A DNA stretch of 64,000 nucleotides from Scatosoma sp002474405 (lineage in GTDB: Bacteria > Bacillota > Clostridia > Christensenellales > Borkfalkiaceae). The translations under genes were made by a program, and so were the position numbers. The stretch is from assembly GCA_937892545.1 (NCBI GenBank), contig CALAFO010000017.1:32694-96693 (forward strand). Direction: 5' to 3'. Below the pieces are notes generated by a model. It saw only the letters and a list, made by a program, of their open reading frames with translations, did no database searches and had not been told where the DNA came from. Position 1 is the first letter of the stretch; every line of letters begins with the position of its first letter. This document shows positions 34,792 to 42,645 of this stretch, one piece after another.

Positions 34792-35457
34792 TTATCTCCT
34801 CCTTTTATCGGATTTTTTTGCGATTTTCAAGCCCGCTTCCTGCAACAGGAAAACGAGGATTACCACCAATAATACCAGCAGCCAGAACACGCCCTGCGCG
34901 GCGTAATTGCCCGTATTGCGGCTGTAAAACGTGTAGATGCCCGCAACGAGTCCGCCCGCGCCGACGTTGTAGGCGAACGACGTATAGCCGAGCACGGTTA
35001 CCGAGGTTACCGCCGCGCCCGATATCAGCGACGGCTTCGCTTCCGGAAGAAGCACTTTGACGATCAGCTGAAAATTTGTGGCTCCGAGCGACTTCACCGC
35101 TTCGATTTCGCCCGCGGGGACTTCGGAAAGAGACTGTTCCGCCATGCGCGCGACGAAGCCGAACGCGCTGAGCGTGAGCGGAAGCAGAACGGTGTACCAC
35201 TCGCCCGTGCCTTTGCCGAACAAAGCGCGCGTTACGGGCATGCACAGCACGATTAAAATCAGGCACGGCACCGAGCGCAGAAGATTAACGACGGCGCTTA
35301 AAAGAAAATGCAACACGCGGCGGGGCGCGATTCCGTTTTTCGAAGTTACGCAAAGGAGCACGCCGCAGGGCAGCCCCGCAAGATATGCAAGAGCGGTGCA
35401 CAAAAGCGTTGTTAAAAGCGTTTCGCCCGTCATGACGGCGATTTCAGAAAAGTTCAT
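34792..35457 (-). CDS. metI: Methionine ABC transporter permease
   Basis: A 221-residue five-helix permease of normal MetI length. It starts inside the end of metN (14-base overlap). The ATPase-contact segment is in EAVKSLGATNFQLIVKVLLPEAKP, and SLISGAAVTSVTVLGYTSFAYNVGAGGL is diagnostic for MetI. Confidence 0.94.
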   Translation of the reverse strand: MNFSEIAVMTGETLLTTLLCTALAYLAGLPCGVLLCVTSKNGIAPRRVLHFLLSAVVNLLRSVPCLILIVLCMPVTRALFGKGTGEWYTVLLPLTLSAFGFVARMAEQSLSEVPAGEIEAVKSLGATNFQLIVKVLLPEAKPSLISGAAVTSVTVLGYTSFAYNVGAGGLVAGIYTFYSRNTGNYAAQGVFWLLVLLVVILVFLLQEAGLKIAKKSDKRRR

Positions 35458-36439
35458 CGGTGGTTACCTCCTCGTACCGCACGCCCGTTTTTTTCAGGTA
35501 AGCGCGCAATTTTCCGATTTCTTCGGCGTAATTCTGCAGACGGAACATCGCCTGCCCGTATACCCTGCCCGCGATGCGTTTTGTTTCCGCATAAAAAACC
35601 GACAGAGAAACGTTGCAGTCCCGGATGATGTTTGTAATGACCGGGGCTTCGGTATCGCCGTCGAACATCAGCTTCACCAGCGTTTCCCCTTTTTCGACCG
35701 CATCGATTTTGCCCGCATAAATCAGCCGTTTCGCCACGGCGGATTGCGGCGATAAAAATACGTTCCGCAAATCGCCCTGCGCTTCGATTCCGGCGCCGCT
35801 TAAAATCGCCGCCTTGTTGCAGACGGCTTCGATGACGCTCATCTGGTGGGATATGATAACGACGGTGAGGGGGAGTTCTTCGTTCAGCCGTTTTAAAAGC
35901 GACAAAACGGAGCGGGCGGTATCGGGATCGAGCGCGCTTGTCGGTTCGTCGCAAAGCAGCACTTCGGGATCGCTCATCAGCGCCCGCGCGACGGCGACGC
36001 GCTGTTGCTGACCGCCGGAAAGCTGCGAGGGATACGCGGAAAGTTTATCGCCGAGCCCGACGCTTTTTAACAGTTCCGCGGCTTTCTGCGTGCGGTTTTT
36101 ATCGCCGTAAAGCTCCCCCGCCAGTTCTACGTTTTGCAACACCGTGCGCTGCTGCAACAGGTTGAACTGCTGAAAAATCATGGCGACGCGGCGACGAAGA
36201 ACGCGAAGCCGCGAAGAAGAAACTTTCGTGACGTCCTCGCCGTTCAGATACACCGCGCCCGACGTGGGGCGTTCCAGCAGATTGATACAGCGCACCAGCG
36301 TGCTTTTTCCCGCGCCCGATAAACCGACGATGCCGTAAATATCGCCGTCCTCTATGGTAAGATCGATATTTTTCAAGACCTCCGCGCGTTCGCCGCGCGA
36401 ATTTTCGTAAACTTTGCTTAAATTTCTGATTTGTATCAT
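35444..36439 (-). CDS. metN: Methionine ABC transporter ATP-binding protein
   Basis: A 331-residue ATPase. Walker A is GLSGAGKST (about residue 37), the signature is LSGGQQQR and Walker B LLCDEPTSALD. A C-terminal NIL/ACT-like domain (about 250-325) binds methionine and inhibits transport in E. coli MetN. I take the ATG at 36439; the longer frame to 36487 would run into the leader terminator. It is the first gene of metNIQ and is preceded by a 235-nt leader with its own small ORF and terminator. Confidence 0.94.
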   Translation of the reverse strand: MIQIRNLSKVYENSRGERAEVLKNIDLTIEDGDIYGIVGLSGAGKSTLVRCINLLERPTSGAVYLNGEDVTKVSSSRLRVLRRRVAMIFQQFNLLQQRTVLQNVELAGELYGDKNRTQKAAELLKSVGLGDKLSAYPSQLSGGQQQRVAVARALMSDPEVLLCDEPTSALDPDTARSVLSLLKRLNEELPLTVVIISHQMSVIEAVCNKAAILSGAGIEAQGDLRNVFLSPQSAVAKRLIYAGKIDAVEKGETLVKLMFDGDTEAPVITNIIRDCNVSLSVFYAETKRIAGRVYGQAMFRLQNYAEEIGKLRAYLKKTGVRYEEVTTDELF

Positions 36440-36480
36440 AGCCGCCTTTCCTTTCTTTATTTTTGCCGTTTTGAGTATAA

Positions 36481-36512
36481 AAAACACCCGGAAAACGCTG
36501 AGGTTTTCCGGG
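36481..36512 (-). terminator. Leader terminator (attenuator) in front of metN
   Basis: On the minus strand CCCGGAAAAC pairs perfectly with GTTTTCCGGG (six-base loop), followed by TGTTTTTTA. It lies 42 bp before the metN start and 160 bp after the promoter, so metNIQ can be expressed only by reading through it. Confidence 0.8.
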
Positions 36513-36553
36513 CTGTGTTCCGCTGCCTGATTTTTTGCCGCTTTTCTTTTCCG

Positions 36554-36646
36554 CTATGCGCGGTTTTTATGATTCTGCACGACAAAAAGCCCGCGCGTTT
36601 CCGCCCGGTGAAGCAACATTCGCATTGTTTTTCTGATTGCCTGCAT
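36554..36646 (-). CDS. Putative 30-residue leader peptide of metNIQ
   Basis: An ATG...TAG frame of 30 codons between the metNIQ promoter and the leader terminator. It contains Met at positions 1, 8 and 10 and the stretch MRMLLHRAETRGLFVV, then QNHKNRA. The ribosome site is weak (AAAGG about 12 bases before the ATG). Codons 13-15 contain CCGGGC, which can pair with GCCCGG in the 5' arm of the terminator, so ribosome position could decide termination. I do not recognise a named family. Expression and the regulatory role are inferred. Confidence 0.5.
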   Translation of the reverse strand: MQAIRKTMRMLLHRAETRGLFVVQNHKNRA

Positions 36647-36681
36647 GCTTTTTATCTGCCTTTGAATCGAAATTTTCTATT

Positions 36682-36710
36682 ATTCTACACGTTTTTATTT
36701 GAATTGTCAA
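36682..36710 (-). promoter_or_regulatory. Promoter of the metNIQ leader
   Basis: TTGACA-17 bp-TAGAAT on the minus strand, giving a leader of about 235 nt before metN. No S-box (SAM riboswitch) or T-box consensus was found in this leader. Confidence 0.8.
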
Positions 36711-36756
36711 ACGTTTTTACGGCAATTCACGAAATTTTTTTCGGTTTCCGACGGAT

Positions 36757-37545
36757 TTACGCGCGATTTTCCGGGCGGTTGAGATAATAGAGATATTTCA
36801 GCCCGTTGAGCGTTAAAAGTTTATCCACGGCGTCGATGCACGAAACTTCTTTGGAAATGATTTCGGAAAAGCCGCCAGTGGCGACGGTTTTCGTATCCGG
36901 TCTGCCCAGTTCGCGTTTGATGCGCGCGACGATATAATCCACCAGCCCCGCAAAGCCGAACACGATGCCCGCCTGCATATTGGTTACGGTGTTTTTCGCG
37001 ATGATGCTGTCCGGCGCTTCGATTTCCACGCGCGGCAGTTTCGCCGTGCCGTTTACGAGGGAATCGAGCGAACCTTTGATGCCGGGCGCGATGACGCCGC
37101 CGATAAATTCGCCGTTTTCCGAAATGATATTGAACGTGGTTGCCGTGCCGAAATCCACCACGATGAGCGGATTCTTTCCGCCGTATTTATGAAGCGCGGA
37201 AACGCAGTTCACGATTCTGTCCGCCCCTACTTCGCGCGCGTCGTCGCAACGGATATTCAAGCCCGATTTCAGCCCCGGACCTACCCGCAGCGGCTTGAAG
37301 CCGAGGTATAAATCGCACATGCGATCGATGGTGTAATCGAGCGAGGGAACGACGGACGAAAGGATGCCGCCCATGATTTCGCCGCGCTGCAGGTGCATGG
37401 TTTTCAGCATATTGACAAGCTGCGAACCGTATTCGTCGGACGTTTTTTTCAGATCGGTGGAAACGCGGAACGAAATTTTCAAATCGTCTTTATCGTAAAT
37501 CGCGTATTTCACGTTGGTATTGCCTACGTCGATACAAATAATCAT
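36757..37545 (-). CDS. coaX: Type III pantothenate kinase
   Basis: A 262-residue ASKHA-fold enzyme catalysing the first step of CoA synthesis. It shows the N-terminal phosphate loop CIDVGNTNVKYAIYD, the pantothenate motif GADRIVNCVSA and VDFGTATTFNII, all typical of CoaX. It overlaps the end of the panT-like gene by four bases (ATGA), so uptake and phosphorylation of pantothenate are coupled. Confidence 0.94.
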   Translation of the reverse strand: MIICIDVGNTNVKYAIYDKDDLKISFRVSTDLKKTSDEYGSQLVNMLKTMHLQRGEIMGGILSSVVPSLDYTIDRMCDLYLGFKPLRVGPGLKSGLNIRCDDAREVGADRIVNCVSALHKYGGKNPLIVVDFGTATTFNIISENGEFIGGVIAPGIKGSLDSLVNGTAKLPRVEIEAPDSIIAKNTVTNMQAGIVFGFAGLVDYIVARIKRELGRPDTKTVATGGFSEIISKEVSCIDAVDKLLTLNGLKYLYYLNRPENRA

Positions 37546-38168
37546 TGTTTGTTGTTTCCTCGGTATTGTTTTTCCACAACGCGGATTACCCTGTGCAAAG
37601 CGGGCGTAGCGACAAGATTCACGGCAAGTTCTACGAAAAAGTTAAACGTAACCAGCACTACGAGAATAAAAACAAGCATGTTCATCCCCGCGGAATCCGG
37701 AATGGTAGCCTGAAACGCCGCGATGCTTTTATTCATGCAAAGGCATCCTAAGATAAACAGCGCGGTGTTGCTGACGGGAACCGTTGCGGACGCGACGAAC
37801 AGCGCGCACGTAACGTTCTTTTTAGCGACGACTTTGAACAATAAGCCGGCAACGAAACCCGCAACCGTCGTTTTTAAAAGGCAGGTAAGCGTGGTAACGA
37901 CGGGAGAATTCGTCCAGATAACCGAATAGAAGCCCGCGCCGTTGATTACCTGCACCAGAACGACGATGCCGCACGCAAGCCCCAGCAATCCGCCCGCAAC
38001 GGCGCCGTAAAGCACCGCGCCGAGAACGATGGGAATCAACGAAAAGTTCAGTTGCACCGCGCCGATTGAAATTGTGCCGAGCGCCGCTTGCAGCACTACG
38101 ACAAGGGCAAGCAATACGGCAAGCCCCGTGATACGTTTTGCGGAAAAGTATTTTTCTTTTTCGCTCAT
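37542..38168 (-). CDS. panT: ECF transporter S component, probable pantothenate (PanT)
   Basis: A 208-residue membrane protein with about six helices. The first contains the Ala-rich motif (ITGLAVLLALVVVLQA) used by S components to dock on EcfT. Hydrophobic segments IPIVLGAVLYGAVAGGLLGLACGIV and the C-terminal helices follow. Substrate assignment comes from translational coupling with coaX. The EcfT/EcfA energising module lies about 21 kb away at 59.3-62.2 kb. Confidence 0.82.
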   Translation of the reverse strand: MSEKEKYFSAKRITGLAVLLALVVVLQAALGTISIGAVQLNFSLIPIVLGAVLYGAVAGGLLGLACGIVVLVQVINGAGFYSVIWTNSPVVTTLTCLLKTTVAGFVAGLLFKVVAKKNVTCALFVASATVPVSNTALFILGCLCMNKSIAAFQATIPDSAGMNMLVFILVVLVTFNFFVELAVNLVATPALHRVIRVVEKQYRGNNKQ

Positions 38169-38259
38169 AATATATATACCTCCGGTCGGGTTCCGCCCTG
38201 ACGTCGGATACCCGCTTTTGATAATGTTGTATACCGGCGGTTTTTAAACGCCGCCCGTT

Positions 38260-39102
38260 TTAAAATTCGATTTCCAGCCCGTCGTAAGAAACGATGAAGC
38301 CGTACTTTGCCGCCTCGGCGCAAAGCTCTTCGTGATCGTGCCCGAAAAACGCATTGTGCGAGAAGTGATTCACGACGAAAATCGTCTTTTCGTCCGCCAG
38401 TCCTTCCCTGATCAGCAAATCTTTCATCAGCGCGTCGGTGCGAAGGCTCATGTGTCCGTGTTCCCAGCCCTCGGTATTGAACGCGCCCGTGCAATCCAGC
38501 GAAACGAAATCGAAACGACCGAGTTTCTTTAAATCGGCAATCACTTTATCGGTGAAGCAACCCGTATCGTGCGCGTACAGAAGGCGCTTGCCCTCTTTGT
38601 TTTCGATACCGTAAATCACGGGCGTCGCTTCGGGATCGTGGTCGGCGTCCGCCGCCACCACTTTATAGCCGTTCAGCGTAAGCAGATCTCCGGGCTTTAC
38701 TTCCGTGGCGGTAAGGCGCGACGGATCGGGGCACAGGCTTTCGTCGTGAATGATTTCTTCGATTTTATCGTACACGGATTTGGCGCCGTAAAAATCGATA
38801 TGCGACACGTTGTGCGTATAATATCTGCCCACGAACATGGAAAGATCGCGCGGGTAGAAGTGATCGGAATGGCTGTGCGTAATCAGACAGTATTTAATCT
38901 TCGTCCAGTCGAATTTATATTTCTGATAATGCGCCACGGTATCGGCGTTGAAATCGACGAGGACTTCGTCGTCTACAAGCGCCTGCGCGCGGGTACGAAG
39001 ATTTTTTCCGCCGAGCGCGAGCGCGCGTCTGCACGATTCGCACTGACAGAACAAAGCGGGAATGCCCTCGTAGGCAGCCGTACCGAAATACTTGATTTTC
39101 AT
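38260..39102 (-). CDS. Metallo-beta-lactamase-fold phosphodiesterase (PhnP-like)
   Basis: A 280-residue cytoplasmic metalloenzyme. It has the MBL motif HSHSDH, a later Asp/His set (DADHDPEAT, AHDTGCFT) and a terminal VNHFSHNAF. The N-terminal CQCESCRRAL gives the extra Cys cluster seen in PhnP-like cyclic phosphodiesterases. The substrate is uncertain (cyclic ribose phosphate or nucleotide ester). The ATG at 39102 has AGGAG nine bases upstream; a longer frame to 39291 crosses the promoter. Confidence 0.8.
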   Translation of the reverse strand: MKIKYFGTAAYEGIPALFCQCESCRRALALGGKNLRTRAQALVDDEVLVDFNADTVAHYQKYKFDWTKIKYCLITHSHSDHFYPRDLSMFVGRYYTHNVSHIDFYGAKSVYDKIEEIIHDESLCPDPSRLTATEVKPGDLLTLNGYKVVAADADHDPEATPVIYGIENKEGKRLLYAHDTGCFTDKVIADLKKLGRFDFVSLDCTGAFNTEGWEHGHMSLRTDALMKDLLIREGLADEKTIFVVNHFSHNAFFGHDHEELCAEAAKYGFIVSYDGLEIEF

Positions 39103-39166
39103 GAAATTTTTCTCCTTGGCAAAATCGTTTGCCCGCCCGGATGTTTTTTGCGGACGATCGCCTATT

Positions 39167-39195
39167 ATTATAGCCGTTTTTGCCGCCGAGGGCAA
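39167..39195 (-). promoter_or_regulatory. Promoter of the MBL-fold gene
   Basis: TTGCCC-17 bp-TATAAT on the minus strand, 65 bp before the start. Confidence 0.6.
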
Positions 39196-39352
39196 GCATT
39201 TGAACGCAAAAAACAAAAAACATTTCGAAAAACGCGGAAAACGGAACACTTCCGTACGCTTCCGTAATAAAATGATAATAGAAGATAACACCGCAGGCGC
39301 GAAAAATTTTTACCTACATACTCCTGCGGTAGTAAGCACAGGAGGTCTTTTT

Positions 39353-39556
39353 ATGAATTGCTGCACTCAAGGCAACAACGCCACTCTCTGGATTTTAATC
39401 GCTTTGTTCGTACTCGGCTCGAAAGACGGGTTCTTAAACGGCGGCACGCTCTGCGGCTGCACTCTGCCCGTTATCGCGGCGCTTTTGTACTGTCTGTATA
39501 AAAACGGTACGCTGGGCGAATGGCTCACGCCGCGCAACAACTGCTGCGACAACTGA
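39353..39556 (+). CDS. Small Cys-rich membrane protein of unknown function
   Basis: A 67-residue protein starting MNCCTQGNNATLWILIALFV, with one or two hydrophobic segments (about 11-22 and 36-48), an internal CGC and a terminal CCDN. The RBS is strong (AGGAGG, seven bases before ATG). An 8-bp hairpin (ACCGCAGG with CCTGCGGT, 39290-39330) occupies the leader just upstream and could control translation. It stands alone, with a terminator hairpin after it. I do not recognise the family. Confidence 0.65.
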   Translation: MNCCTQGNNATLWILIALFVLGSKDGFLNGGTLCGCTLPVIAALLYCLYKNGTLGEWLTPRNNCCDN

Positions 39557-39595
39557 GCCGGCATCCGGAAAAGAACGCCGGAAAACGCTTGTTAA

Positions 39596-39620
39596 GGGGC
39601 GGGAGAAATTCTCCCGCCCC
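39596..39620. terminator. Bidirectional hairpin between convergent genes
   Basis: An 11-bp perfect G+C stem (GGGGCGGGAGA with TCTCCCGCCCC) and a three-base loop, with only weak T tracts on either side. Confidence 0.6.
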
Positions 39621-39645
39621 GACTCTTTGTTTATAGCGAATTTTC

Positions 39646-40179
39646 TTACTTTTTTTCCGAAAGGAAGTAATATTGCAGCGCGATCAACGTTTTCGCGTCG
39701 TGAATTTCTCCGTCGGCAAGCATTTGTTTTACTTCCGCTTCGTCAAGCCAGAACGTTTGCAGAAATTCGTCGTCGTCCGGCGAGGCTTCCCCCACCGAAA
39801 GCGGATAAGCGCGGTATACGTAAATGATTTCGTTCGTGTAGCCCGGAGAGGGATACACTTCGGCGATTTTTTCGAATTTTTCCGCTTCGATCCCCGTTTC
39901 TTCTTTCAGTTCGCGTTTTGCCGCAGAAAGCGGTTCTTCGCCCGCTTCCAGCTTGCCCGCGGGAATTTCCGCCATCTCCTTTCCGTAAGCGTAACGGTAT
40001 TGTTTTACGAACGCGATTTTTCCGTTTTTCACGCATAGCACCGCCGCGCCGCCGCGGTGTTCCACGATTTCGCGCTTGCACGGCTTGCCGCCGGGAAGCA
40101 GCGCGTCGTCGCAACGGACGTTTATGATTGCGCCGCGATATACATAATTTTTCGACACCGTTTTTTCCGTAGTATCCAT
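39646..40179 (-). CDS. nudF: NUDIX hydrolase, ADP-ribose pyrophosphatase type
   Basis: A 177-residue cytoplasmic enzyme with a perfect Nudix box, GKLEAGEEPLSAAKRELKEE followed by TGIEA. The ADP-ribose-type feature EVYPSPGYTNEIIYVY, with Pro about 16 residues past the box, is also present. It hydrolyses ADP-ribose to AMP and ribose 5-phosphate. The start is ATG at 40179 or GTG three codons upstream; both use the same AAGG. Confidence 0.88.
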   Translation of the reverse strand: MDTTEKTVSKNYVYRGAIINVRCDDALLPGGKPCKREIVEHRGGAAVLCVKNGKIAFVKQYRYAYGKEMAEIPAGKLEAGEEPLSAAKRELKEETGIEAEKFEKIAEVYPSPGYTNEIIYVYRAYPLSVGEASPDDDEFLQTFWLDEAEVKQMLADGEIHDAKTLIALQYYFLSEKK

Positions 40180-40220
40180 CCTCTGCACCGCCTTCTTTCT
40201 TTAAACCGGATTCCGCCATT

Positions 40221-40250
40221 ATTATACACCCGCGCGCGGGAAATTGTAAA
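40221..40250 (-). promoter_or_regulatory. Promoter of the NUDIX gene with palindromic spacer
   Basis: TTTACA-18 bp-TATAAT on the minus strand. The spacer contains the 12-bp palindrome CCCGCGCGCGGG (40229-40240), a possible repressor site or a chance GC palindrome. Confidence 0.5.
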
Positions 40251-40356
40251 ATGATTTTCGCCCGCGCGGCGTTGAAAAAATGAACAGTTTTTTGCCGCAA
40301 GAACTATCGTTATAGCACAAAAACGAAATTTGCGGCATATTTTTTTTGAAAAAGTC

Positions 40357-40385
40357 TTGCTTTCGCACGAAAAATTATGTATAAT
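40357..40385 (+). promoter_or_regulatory. Promoter of the HPr-like gene
   Basis: TTGCTT-17 bp-TATAAT, with the start codon 36 bp downstream. Confidence 0.65.
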
Positions 40386-40421
40386 AATAGCAACAAAAAA
40401 CATAAGGAGGAATTTCTTATT

Positions 40422-40649
40422 ATGAAATCTCTTAAAATTTCTTTGGAAATGGCTCAGAAAGTAAAAGAATTCGTTGCTCTTACGCAGGATTGCCCTTACG
40501 AGGTGCTTTTAAAGAGCGGTAAATACGTGGTTGACGCGAAATCGATTCTCGGAATCTTCTCGCTGGATCTTTCCCAGCCGCTTACCGTGGAAGTTTATTC
40601 CGACGACTGCGACGACTTCCTGAAGAAGCTTGCCGCGTTTGCCGCGTAA
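40422..40649 (+). CDS. HPr-like protein lacking the catalytic histidine
   Basis: A 75-residue protein with the length and register of the PTS phosphocarrier HPr. The second half DAKSILGIFSLDLSQPLTVEV aligns with the HPr segment around regulatory Ser46 (LKSIMGVMSL). The phospho-acceptor motif GIHARPA near residue 15 is absent; the equivalent stretch is SLEMAQKVKEFVAL, with no His in the protein. It therefore cannot transfer phosphate like HPr, but could keep a Ser-based or structural role. AAGGAGG precedes the ATG. It is followed by DUF4364 and TSCPD genes on the same strand. Confidence 0.75.
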   Translation: MKSLKISLEMAQKVKEFVALTQDCPYEVLLKSGKYVVDAKSILGIFSLDLSQPLTVEVYSDDCDDFLKKLAAFAA

Positions 40650-40830
40650 AGCAAAACAAACGGAAACGTTGCCGCGACGGACTGTGATTGTACATACCGC
40701 CGCGTAAAGCAGAATACGGCGAAACTTCGCCCTTGTCCGGCTATCTTTGCGGCAGACGGACGTGGGCGGTTTTGCGTTTGCCCTTGCGGGGGCGCAGATT
40801 TCATTGCACAAAAGGAGCGATTCGGAGAGC

Positions 40831-41355
40831 ATGCAGATTCAAGGCGAAACTTCGGTGAACAAATTGATTCTGCTTTTCGTCTTTGACAAGATGGAAAGCG
40901 CTCTTTCCGAACGCACGATTGTGGAAATGTGCACCACGGGCAACGGCTGGCTGAACTACATGGACTGCATGGAGCTGATACCGAAGCTTCTGGACGACGG
41001 ATTCATCTGCCGCACTTCTTCCGACGAGGAGCCGTTATATTCGATTACGGCGGACGGGCGGGAAAGCCTGAACAACTTTTATATCAATATTCCGAAAAGC
41101 GTGCGCGAAGAAATTTCGGCGTTTGTGAAAAACAACAGCGGAAAGCTGCGCAACCGGCAGGAATGCAAAGCGGATTATTACCTGAACAAGGACGGCACGT
41201 ACACCGTGTTTTTAAAAATTCTGGCGCCCGTGCAACCGATGCTGGAACTGAAATTCGTGGTGCCGGACAAGAAAACGGCGCAGAACATTTATAAAAGCTG
41301 GGAACTGAAAGCTTCGGAACTGTATTCCGCGATTTACGATACGCTGGTGGATTAA
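40831..41355 (+). CDS. DUF4364 family protein (winged-helix-like)
   Basis: A 174-residue cytoplasmic protein. Its N-terminal 80 residues resemble a PadR/MarR-like winged helix (VNKLILLFVFDKMESALSER, then IPKLLDDGFI and YSITADGRESL). The rest is a small alpha/beta domain. The family (PF14277) is Clostridia-typical and of unknown function, probably a regulator. GGAG lies close to the ATG at 40831, and a longer frame has no better site. It is the middle gene of the HPr-like, DUF4364, TSCPD run. Confidence 0.75.
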   Translation: MQIQGETSVNKLILLFVFDKMESALSERTIVEMCTTGNGWLNYMDCMELIPKLLDDGFICRTSSDEEPLYSITADGRESLNNFYINIPKSVREEISAFVKNNSGKLRNRQECKADYYLNKDGTYTVFLKILAPVQPMLELKFVVPDKKTAQNIYKSWELKASELYSAIYDTLVD

Positions 41356-41413
41356 CCCCCTTTCGCGACATCGTTAAACGTCGGAAAAAACACAACATAT
41401 CGAGGTGATAACA

Positions 41414-41698
41414 ATGTATACATATTCTACGAAAGGAACCTGTTCGAGACAGATTCTGTTTGACGTAACGCCGGATAACAAGCTGCACAACGTGCGCTTC
41501 ATCGGCGGCTGCGGCGGCAATCTGCAGGGAATCGCGCGGCTTGTGGAAGGCAAGGACATCGACGAGGTGGAAAAACTGCTTGCGGGAATCCGTTGCAGAA
41601 ACAATACTTCCTGCCCCGACCAGCTTTCCAAGGCGATTGCGGAGTACAAGGAATCGAAACGGGAACAAAAGAACGAAACGGAAAAAAGCGCGCTGTAA
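41414..41698 (+). CDS. TSCPD domain protein (TIGR03905 type)
   Basis: A 94-residue protein. The segment YSTKGTCSRQILFDV, a GGCGGNLQGIARLVEG core and CRNNTSCPDQLSKAI match the TSCPD domain also found at the C-terminus of adenosylcobalamin-dependent ribonucleotide reductases. The four Cys residues in GTC, GGCGG, RC and SCPD could bind metal. The function of stand-alone copies is unknown. GAGGTG precedes the ATG by six bases. Confidence 0.85.
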   Translation: MYTYSTKGTCSRQILFDVTPDNKLHNVRFIGGCGGNLQGIARLVEGKDIDEVEKLLAGIRCRNNTSCPDQLSKAIAEYKESKREQKNETEKSAL

Positions 41699-41773
41699 AA
41701 CGCATTTGAAGATTTTTCCGCTTGTTTACGGGGCGTTGCGCCCTTTTTGAACCGCATAACGAAAAATTATTTG

Positions 41774-41808
41774 AAACGAGGGAACCGCAATACGCGGTTC
41801 CCTCGTTT
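41774..41808. terminator. Bidirectional terminator between TSCPD and lysine-importer genes
   Basis: A perfect 15-bp stem (AAACGAGGGAACCGC with its complement) and a five-base loop. It begins with A and ends with T runs, so it can act on both strands. Confidence 0.85.
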
Positions 41809-41892
41809 ATTTATGCCGTTTTAAATGCTTTTTATCGGTTTTCCCGCGCGTTATTTTGCGCGATTTTGCGCGGGGCTCGGCGCGTTACGCGT

Positions 41893-42639
41893 TTACAGCA
41901 CGCGCGAAAGGAAATCTTTCGTACGCGGCATTTTCGGCGCGCCGAAAATCTCCGCGGGGGTGCCCTCTTCCACAATCACGCCGCCGTCCATGAAAATCAC
42001 GCGGTTGGAAACGTCGCGCGCAAACCCCATTTCGTGCGTAACCACGATCATCGTAAGCCCCGTTTTTGCCAGAGAACGCATTACTTCCAGCACTTCGCCC
42101 ACCATTTCGGGATCGAGCGCGGAAGTCGGTTCGTCGAATAAAATCGCTTCGGGGTTCATGGAAAGCGTACGGGCAATCGCCACGCGTTGTTTTTGTCCGC
42201 CGGAAAGCTGTGCCGGCTTCGCGTTCACATATGCTCCCATGCCCACTTTTTCAAGGTATTCCAAAGCGATTTTCGTAGCTTCCGCCTTGTTTCGCTTCAA
42301 CACGACGGTTTGCGGTTTCACGCAGTTCTGCAACGCCGTCATGTTATTGAACAGATTAAACGACTGAAACACCATGCCGACTTTTGCGCGGTATTCGGTG
42401 AGTTTTACGCTTTTATCGCGTATATCGACGCCGTGATACAAAATGCTGCCGCCGGTGAGATCTTCCAGAAGATTGATGCAGCGCAGCATCGTGCTTTTTC
42501 CGGAACCGGACGGACCGATGACGGAAATCACGTCGCCGCGGTTTACGCCGAAAGAAATATCTTTGAGCACCGCGTGATCACCGAAAGATTTCTGCAAATT
42601 TTTAATTTCGAATACGGGCGTATTTTCAAACGTTTCCAT
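41893..42639 (-). CDS. Amino-acid ABC transporter ATP-binding protein (probable lysine)
   Basis: A 248-residue ATPase of the HisP/GlnQ type. Walker A is GPSGSGKST, the signature LSGGQKQRVAIAR, Walker B AILFDEPTSALD and the H-loop VVTHEM. It is the last gene of the binding protein-permease-ATPase operon. The L-box riboswitch in front of the operon points to lysine as substrate. Confidence 0.92.
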   Translation of the reverse strand: METFENTPVFEIKNLQKSFGDHAVLKDISFGVNRGDVISVIGPSGSGKSTMLRCINLLEDLTGGSILYHGVDIRDKSVKLTEYRAKVGMVFQSFNLFNNMTALQNCVKPQTVVLKRNKAEATKIALEYLEKVGMGAYVNAKPAQLSGGQKQRVAIARTLSMNPEAILFDEPTSALDPEMVGEVLEVMRSLAKTGLTMIVVTHEMGFARDVSNRVIFMDGGVIVEEGTPAEIFGAPKMPRTKDFLSRVL

Positions 42640-42645
42640 GATGCT

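Noticed and set aside
36440..36700. SAM riboswitch (S-box) or T-box upstream of metN
   Set aside because: Expected for methionine genes, but neither the S-box GGTGGAGGGA-type core nor the T-box TGGNACCGCG could be found in the leader.
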